Positions 58,794-64,000 of a stretch of DNA of 64,000 bases are shown in pieces; position 1 is the first letter of the stretch; every line of letters begins with the position of its first letter. The stretch comes from Alistipes sp. CHKCI003 (GTDB taxonomy: Bacteria > Bacteroidota > Bacteroidia > Bacteroidales > Rikenellaceae). The position numbers and the translations under genes were made by a program. Location of the stretch: positions 1-64,000 of the forward strand of contig NZ_FCNT01000006.1 in NCBI RefSeq assembly GCF_900021155.1, in the 5' to 3' direction. The notes under the pieces are model-generated. The model did no database searches. It saw only the letters and a program-made list of their open reading frames with translations, and had not been told where the DNA came from.

Positions 58794-59125
58794 GCTCCGG
58801 TCTCTTCTTTAAGGCGGCGCAGCGTTTCGTCGATCTGCGATGTTTCGGGCAGTTTTTGAAGACAGTTGTGGCGTTCCAGCATGAGACGTCCCCGCTCGGC
58901 GAGGATGTCCAGTTTGGCAACGAGCCGTACGATCCGGTCGGTGTCGAAAGAGACCTCCATTTTGGACTCTCTGAGATAGGTCTGATAACCGATGCCGAGT
59001 GCGGGACGGATGAAATTTTCCCAAATCCACATTTTGCTTCTGCTGTGGCACCCCGGATCGAATAAGAGGCGGGTAATGTCACAGATAAATTCACGACGGC
59101 GTAGTCTGTTAGTCTCGTTCATCAT
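58790..59125 (-). CDS. Small unknown protein (111 aa)
   Basis: A basic, helical protein: RRREFICDITRLLFDPGCHS, WIWENFIRPALGIGYQTYLR and IVRLVAKLDILAERGRLMLE. The aromatic IWENFIRPALGIGYQTY stretch looks conserved. Two start ATGs in tandem (59120-59125) make the exact N terminus uncertain. It is translationally coupled to the following 84-residue gene. Function unknown. Confidence 0.6.
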   Translation of the reverse strand: MMNETNRLRRREFICDITRLLFDPGCHSRSKMWIWENFIRPALGIGYQTYLRESKMEVSFDTDRIVRLVAKLDILAERGRLMLERHNCLQKLPETSQIDETLRRLKEETGA

Positions 59126-59338
59126 ATCTGTAAACTTTATACTTTACGGGTTTTTACGCTTTGAATTTACACCTAACCCCGTAAGAATAAAAGAATATGG
59201 TGAATAACTAACTATATAAATCCATATAGAATATTTATATGACCTAATATTATGTAATAATAATCTGAATGTGCTATCATGGAGCCAATGTGCGAAAGGG
59301 AAGAAATAAATACCTCCCTTTCGATCCTGTTGCGGTTC

Positions 59339-61222
59339 TTAACGTTTCTTTCTTTTGGAGGCGATGCGTTCGGCAGCCGAAACGGACTTTTTCGGGGTTT
59401 TGCGGACGCTGAGGGTTTTGGAACCCTTTTCGCTGCGATCCCATTTCGAGCCGTCGTCGAATCGCATGAAGGCCGACCAGTCGAATCCTGCGTTGCTGTC
59501 CGCCGGTGCCGTCGGGGCTGCCGGCGAATCCGGTGCGGCGGCTCGGAAGACGGGTTCCGCCTTCCGTTCGGGGCGGGCCGTTCCGTTCGTCGGAAGGGAC
59601 CGACCGCGCGTTTTCCGCGACGGCCGCACCGCAGGCGCCGTCGTCCCGGCCGTTTCGGTTTCGGCAATCTCGGCGATGGGGCGTTTGCCCCGCGCATTGA
59701 GGCTGCGGACGACCTTCTCGGCTTCGCAGAAGGGCACGGTAACGAGCGAATAATCGTCGAAGAGTTTCACGTCGTCGATGTGTTTGTCGCGCAGTCCGCA
59801 TCTGAATTTGAGCATGTCGACGATCTTACGGGCCGTGTAGCCGTTGCGCCGTCCCAACCCGAGCAGGAGGCGCGCCGTACCCTTGCGGTCGACCGAGAAA
59901 GAGCGGATTTCGGGATAGCTGCTCTGATCCAGTTCGCTGCGGAACGCCAGACGCAGCAGGGCGCCGAGCGCTACGTCGGGTTCGTAGCCGGCCAACAGTT
60001 CGCGGGCCATGTCGGTGTAGTCGGCATAGGTCCCGTTTTCGACGATCTGGCGCAGTTCGTCGCAGATGCGTGCACGCTTCATCGCCACGATGTCCTGCCC
60101 CGTGGGAAGGGTCTCCTTGCGCACGTCGGCCTTGATGTCGTGCACCATGTGTCCGAATCTCCGGAATTCCGACGGCGAGATGAAGGTGATGGCCGTCCCC
60201 TGATTGCCGGCGCGGCCCGTGCGTCCGATGCGGTGCACGTAACTCTCCGAATCCTGCGGCAGCGAGTAGTTGATTACGTGGGTGAGGTTGCCGATGTCGA
60301 TGCCGCGGGCGGCTACGTCGGTGGCCACGAGAATGTTGGCTGCCTTGGATTTGAATTTGCGGAGGATCTTTTCGCGCTGGGCCTGCGACACGTCGCCGTG
60401 AAGCGCTTCGGCCGCATAGCCTCGTTCGGTGAGCTTCTGCACGATCTCGTCTGCGGCTACCTTCGTGCGCATGAATACGATGCCGTAGAACTCCGGTTCG
60501 ATGTCGATGATGCGCGTGAGGGCGTCGAATTTGTCGGTCTCGCGTACTTCGAAACAGATCTGGTCGGTGAGGTCGGCCGTGAGCTGCTTGTGCTCGACGC
60601 GCACGATCTCCGTGTCGTGCATGTAGCTTTTCGACAACTGCACGATCCGCTCGGGCATCGTGGCCGAGAAGAGCAGCACGCGCCGCTCGCGGGCCGTGTG
60701 GCTCATGATCTCCTCGACGTCCTCGACGAAACCCATGTTGAGCATCTCGTCGGCCTCGTCCAGTACGAGGTAGCGCACCCGATCCAGTCGGAGCGTACCG
60801 CGCCGGATGTGGTCGAGCACACGGCCCGGGGTGCCGACGACGATGTCCGCGCCGCGCGACAGGCGGCGGAGCTGCTCGCCCATGGCGGCCCCGCCGTAGA
60901 TGGCCGTGATCGAGAGACGGCGTTCGCGGTTGTAGGAGAGGAGCTCCTCGGCCGCCTGCAAGGCCAATTCGCGCGTAGGCACGAGGACGATGGCTTGCAC
61001 GCCCTCCTTCGAGGGGCTGAGCGTCTGGAGGATCGGGAGCCCGTAGGCGGCGGTTTTTCCGGTTCCGGTCTGCGACTGGGCGATGATATCGTTGCTTTGT
61101 CCGAGAAGTCTGGGAATGGTGAGTGTCTGAATGGCGGTAGGGGTTTCGAACCCTTTGGCACGTACGGCTTCGAGCATTTCGTCCGAAAGACCCAACGCGC
61201 CGAAATCTTGTGTTTCGGTCAT
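59339..61222 (-). CDS. DEAD-box ATP-dependent RNA helicase
   Basis: A 627-residue helicase. Motifs in order are Q motif GFETPTAIQ, I SQTGTGKT, Ia PTRELALQ, II VLDEADEML (DEAD), III SATMP, IV region IVFMRTK, V ARGIDI and VI HRIGRTGRAG. After the core come a DbpA/CsdA-like RNA-binding part (RKGTARLLLGLGRRNGYTAR, VKLFDDYSLVTVPFCEAEKV) and a long basic, low-complexity tail ending in KSVSAAERIASKRKKR. ATG at 61222 (MTETQDF) is preferred over 61243. Likely role in ribosome assembly or cold-shock RNA remodelling. Confidence 0.95.
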   Translation of the reverse strand: MTETQDFGALGLSDEMLEAVRAKGFETPTAIQTLTIPRLLGQSNDIIAQSQTGTGKTAAYGLPILQTLSPSKEGVQAIVLVPTRELALQAAEELLSYNRERRLSITAIYGGAAMGEQLRRLSRGADIVVGTPGRVLDHIRRGTLRLDRVRYLVLDEADEMLNMGFVEDVEEIMSHTARERRVLLFSATMPERIVQLSKSYMHDTEIVRVEHKQLTADLTDQICFEVRETDKFDALTRIIDIEPEFYGIVFMRTKVAADEIVQKLTERGYAAEALHGDVSQAQREKILRKFKSKAANILVATDVAARGIDIGNLTHVINYSLPQDSESYVHRIGRTGRAGNQGTAITFISPSEFRRFGHMVHDIKADVRKETLPTGQDIVAMKRARICDELRQIVENGTYADYTDMARELLAGYEPDVALGALLRLAFRSELDQSSYPEIRSFSVDRKGTARLLLGLGRRNGYTARKIVDMLKFRCGLRDKHIDDVKLFDDYSLVTVPFCEAEKVVRSLNARGKRPIAEIAETETAGTTAPAVRPSRKTRGRSLPTNGTARPERKAEPVFRAAAPDSPAAPTAPADSNAGFDWSAFMRFDDGSKWDRSEKGSKTLSVRKTPKKSVSAAERIASKRKKR

Positions 61223-61562
61223 AAGAGTATGTTTACGGACCAAAGGTACGATAAATAAACCGAATATCGGGCCGGAGCGCGGAATTTATCGTAAGTTGGA
61301 GGATGCGGTGTTTCGTATGCTGCTGAGCGCGTCGGCGACGGCCGGTTCCGGAACGGCAGCCGATGCCGCGGTGAGGGGCATGTTCCTCGGCGATGCAGGC
61401 GCGTAAGACGGGCCGGTTGCCAATCGTGCGTTTGTTTTTCATCCTTTTTATTCCCTTATCGTTTTTCCGGGATTCGGGATGAACCCGATGGCTGTCCGAA
61501 AAGCTCCCTCCCCTCTCCATGGGGAATTGCCTCTTCGGAAAAAAGCCTCGGATAGCGGTACC
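61223..61562. other. Intergenic stretch between helicase and lipoprotein genes
   Basis: About 340 bp with no supported gene; the only long frame (61233-61520, minus) is basic and without motif. The helicase promoter should lie at its left end. Confidence 0.35.
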
Positions 61563-61610
61563 AATAGAAAAGAGGCTGTCTAATTGATTTTAGACAGCCT
61601 CTTTTCTATT
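61563..61610. terminator. Long perfect hairpin terminator
   Basis: A 21-bp arm (61563-61583) pairs perfectly with 61590-61610 around a 6-base loop, and the A/T-rich ends make it able to terminate in both directions. It closes the lipoprotein gene 32 bp away. Its core AGGCTGTCTAA resembles the hairpin after the IS1182 gene at 1575-1614. Confidence 0.85.
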
Positions 61611-61641
61611 TGCAGTTGCGACTGGAGGTCGTTTCCCCAGA

Positions 61642-63096
61642 TCAGTTTTGCTGAACCTTCAGCGGACCCGTCCAACTTCCGGTGATGTGGTTGTTCGCAT
61701 CGTCGTAAACGTCGATTTCGAAGTTCCAGTTGGCACCGTCCTGCGTGATTTCGATCGTGCCGGCGTGGATCGGCGCCTGTACATCCGTACCTCGGCCCTG
61801 TGCATCGTAAATATAGAAGGTCGTCGGATTGAATGTATTATCATCGTTCAAGGAGCCGGGGATGAAACAGTAGGGCGTGGTCGCGAAATTGTTGGAAGCC
61901 ACGTAGGTATGCTCTTCGAGCTGATTGTTCAGGCTGGACTGGAAAAGATACATGACCAATCCGTCTTTCTTAGCCTTTGCGGGATCGAGGTCGATGACGA
62001 TCAAATTCATGCCGCAGTTTTCCCAGTTGCCGTAGAAAATCAGATTTCCGCTGGTTACACTCGAAAAGTCGATGTTGTGATCCTCCGTAAGAGTCGTAGT
62101 GGGGGCGGCGCCTCCGTTGAATTCGAATCCGCCTACGTAGGTGGATTTTACGCTATATCCGAGGTCGGTCTTGGCATCGACTTCGATGGTGTAAACCATG
62201 CCGTCGGCGACGGAGACTTTCACCGTGCCGCTGGTCAGCCAGCCGTATTCGCCTGTTTTCGGATTTTCATAATGAGTACTGTAAATATTATCGGCATCGC
62301 CGGCGATGCAGGTGAGTTCGTTGGGTTCCGTTCCGATCGTGTAGGTGCCTGCCGGCAGAACCGATGCAGTGCCGGCCGGAGTCGCCGGGCCGATCAGAGT
62401 GAGGCACAGAAGGTCTGTGTTCGTTTTGTCGGCATAGCTGAACAGAACGAAAGCAGTCGTGTTGTTCTGATAGATGTCGCCGTTTTCACCTAATATGCCG
62501 CCCGCAGTCCGCACGCAGGTGAGGTTCAAATCTCTTTCGAGGTCTACGGCTTCCACCTGCTCGGCTATGTAGGAGAACGAGGTCAGCGACAGCTTGATCT
62601 TCTCTCCGTTGAGCGTTACGAGCGCTTCGGCGATTACCTGCGAACCGGAAACGGTGATGGTGAGCGTACCGTCCGTGAATTTGGTTTCGCCGCTGACTTC
62701 GTCCGAGCCGGAGGCCACCGTGCCGAAGTAGCTGTCGTCCTGAGCGAAGGTCCACTCTTTATAGGAGTTGGTGGCGTCGAACGTGTATGTTCCTGCCTTG
62801 GGCAGCGGAGTTGCGGCGTCGGATGCCCCCGAATAGAGGTCGAAGAAGTATACGTCGCCCGGGCCGCTCAGGGCGTTGTCCGTAACATTGGCCGTGGTGA
62901 AGCAGAAAATGAAATTTCCCAGTCCGTCGTCCGTCGTTCCGTCATAGGTATAAACGCCTTTTTTGGCCTTTACCTCTTTGTCCCAATCGCCAGAGGGCTC
63001 CTTGACGGGATCGTCGTCCGAGCAGGACGCTGCGAATCCCATGCTGAAGAGGGCAGCCGCGACTGCCGTGAATTTCAGAAAGTGTTTCAGAATCAT
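61642..63096 (-). CDS. Secreted lipoprotein of unknown function with beta-rich repeats
   Basis: A 484-residue lipoprotein. The signal ends in SMGFAASC (Cys about residue 24), followed by SDDDPVKEPS, the Asp-rich surface-export signal common in Bacteroidetes. Two or three similar beta domains follow, with recurring elements such as LPKAGTYTFDATNS, LPAGTYTIGTEPNE and GYSVKSTYVGGFEFNGG. It ends ANWNFEIDVYDDANNHITGS. Probably exposed at the cell surface. No enzyme motif is seen. The ATG at 63096 (MILKHF) is used. Confidence 0.75.
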   Translation of the reverse strand: MILKHFLKFTAVAAALFSMGFAASCSDDDPVKEPSGDWDKEVKAKKGVYTYDGTTDDGLGNFIFCFTTANVTDNALSGPGDVYFFDLYSGASDAATPLPKAGTYTFDATNSYKEWTFAQDDSYFGTVASGSDEVSGETKFTDGTLTITVSGSQVIAEALVTLNGEKIKLSLTSFSYIAEQVEAVDLERDLNLTCVRTAGGILGENGDIYQNNTTAFVLFSYADKTNTDLLCLTLIGPATPAGTASVLPAGTYTIGTEPNELTCIAGDADNIYSTHYENPKTGEYGWLTSGTVKVSVADGMVYTIEVDAKTDLGYSVKSTYVGGFEFNGGAAPTTTLTEDHNIDFSSVTSGNLIFYGNWENCGMNLIVIDLDPAKAKKDGLVMYLFQSSLNNQLEEHTYVASNNFATTPYCFIPGSLNDDNTFNPTTFYIYDAQGRGTDVQAPIHAGTIEITQDGANWNFEIDVYDDANNHITGSWTGPLKVQQN

Positions 63097-63321
63097 GAAT
63101 CTAAAGTTTAACAAAAGTTATTAATAGCTATTTCGAACGATAAATGTAAGGACTAAAATTCGAATTTGCAACTCCGAAGCGTATTTTTTACGTTATTTCG
63201 GCATATTTACAACGGTCGGAGCGAAGCGATGGTATGCGGGATGAAAATTTTTGTTACTTTTGTCCGAATTTTTATCCCGAACGCCTCGCATTTATTATGG
63301 AATTTTTAACCGAGAACAATC
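63097..63321. other. Divergent promoter region between lipoprotein and fabI genes
   Basis: A 225-bp AT-rich gap containing GTTACTTTTGTCC near 63253, a -7-like TACTTTTG that could serve fabI. No other structure is evident. Confidence 0.4.
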
Positions 63322-64000
63322 ATGGCATCCAATCTTCTCAAAGGTAAGAAGGGTCTTATCTTCGGCGCTCTGAACGAGCAGTCGATCGCATGGAAAGTGG
63401 CGGAGCGCGCCGTCGAAGAGGGCGCCCGGATCGTGCTTACCAATACCGCCGTGTCGATCCGCATGGGTACGATCGGCGAACTGGCCGAAAAATGCGACAC
63501 GATCGTGGTTCCGGCCGACGCGACCAGCGTGGCGGATCTCGAGAACCTCGTGGACCGCACGATGGAGCACTTCGGCGGCAGGTTCGATTTCATGCTCCAT
63601 TCGATCGGCATGTCGCCCAACGTCCGCAAAGGGCGCACGTACGACGATCTGGACTACGACTATCTGGCCAAGACGCTCGACATTTCGGCCATCTCGTTCC
63701 ACAAGGCGATTCAGGTCGTACGCAAGAAGGACGCGCTCAACGATTGGGGGTCGATCGTGGCCCTCTCCTACATCGCCGCGCAGCGTACGCTCTACGGTTA
63801 CAACGACATGGCCGATGCCAAGGCGCTGCTCGAATCCATCGCCCGCAGCTTCGGCTACATCTACGGACGCGAGAAACACGTGCGCATCAACACCGTGTCG
63901 CAATCGCCGACGCCGACCACAGCCGGCAAGGGCGTGCTGGGCATGGGCGACCTGATGGAGTTCGCCGAGAACATGTCGCCGCTGGGCAACGCTTCGGCCG
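63322..64000 (+). CDS. fabI: Enoyl-[acyl-carrier-protein] reductase (NADH), 3' end outside the window
   Basis: Catalyses the last reduction of each fatty-acid elongation cycle in the cytosol. The frame is open to the window end. LKGKKGLIFGALNEQSIAWK is the FabI-type cofactor loop, FMLHSIGMSP follows the NAD site, and LSYIAAQRTLYGYNDMADAK carries the active-site Tyr and Lys in the Y-x6-K arrangement. GREKHVRINTVSQSPTPTTA is the usual next stretch. About 226 residues are visible of an expected 280-290. Confidence 0.95.
   Translation, partial: MASNLLKGKKGLIFGALNEQSIAWKVAERAVEEGARIVLTNTAVSIRMGTIGELAEKCDTIVVPADATSVADLENLVDRTMEHFGGRFDFMLHSIGMSPNVRKGRTYDDLDYDYLAKTLDISAISFHKAIQVVRKKDALNDWGSIVALSYIAAQRTLYGYNDMADAKALLESIARSFGYIYGREKHVRINTVSQSPTPTTAGKGVLGMGDLMEFAENMSPLGNASA

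Noticed and set aside
59279..61258. A 659-codon plus-strand frame opposite the helicase
   Set aside because: Shadow of the DEAD-box gene; His/Asp/Val-rich as expected from reverse reading.

Overview
The window looks like a Bacteroidales chromosome, most likely an Alistipes-type genome. The core genes (about 1.6-8.4 kb and 51.7-64 kb) are GC-rich. They include FimA/Mfa1-type fimbrillin lipoproteins, DUF3575/DUF3868 fimbria-associated proteins and a Bacteroidales-style FabI. Several intergenic regions carry the Bacteroidetes -7 box TAnnTTTG. No rRNA or species-level marker is present, so the genus is an inference.

Layout. (1) 2-1555: IS1182-type transposase whose 5' end lies outside the window. 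(2) 1.7-7.2 kb: fimbrial operon (major fimbrillin, FimB/Mfa2-like anchor, large tip-like fimbrillin, DUF3575, a short DUF3868 protein), running into a convergent L-serine dehydratase. (3) 8.4-12.2 kb: an eroded region of lower GC with a twice-disrupted gene, a nitroreductase/AraC divergent pair and a DNA methyltransferase remnant with a nonsense codon after its TSPPY motif. (4) 12.2-51.6 kb: a 39.4-kb integrated element. Its integrase sits beside tRNA-Ser(GGA), and a 13-bp copy of the tRNA 3' end lies at the far edge, followed by a terminator. (5) 51.7-58.5 kb: an RND tripartite efflux operon (OMF, RND pump, MFP) with a divergent AraC regulator. (6) 58.5-64 kb: two small unknown genes, a DEAD-box RNA helicase, a secreted lipoprotein and the start of fabI.

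The element has two halves. Its left half (12.5-24.8 kb, minus strand, AT-rich) is a five-gene operon: brxP (PAPS-reductase/ferredoxin/DUF4007), brxC, pglZ, a short brxL and a 754-residue protein with a sigma-region-4-like HTH. The first four match the published BREX type 4 gene set, which lacks the PglX methyltransferase. The fifth is tightly coupled to them and is not a component I know; it is the best candidate for something undescribed.

The right half (24.8-51.4 kb, plus strand) is a complete-looking siphovirus-type prophage. It encodes a replication initiator containing iterons (a lambda-O-like origin), a DnaC-like loader, HNH nuclease, a second tyrosine recombinase and P27/TerL terminase. 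These are followed by an HK97-type portal, protease and capsid, connectors, tail tube, chaperone, tape measure, tail tip and fibre. Lysis candidates are a unimolecular-spanin-like lipoprotein, a membrane/coiled-coil protein and a P5-like lysin. Two morphogenesis blocks start from promoters that share the palindrome GAACA-N-TGTTC at identical spacing from a -7 box. Two genes on the opposite strand with their own -7 boxes (a lipoprotein and a membrane protein) look like lysogenic-conversion cargo. The likely picture is a prophage that carries an anti-phage BREX system as cargo.
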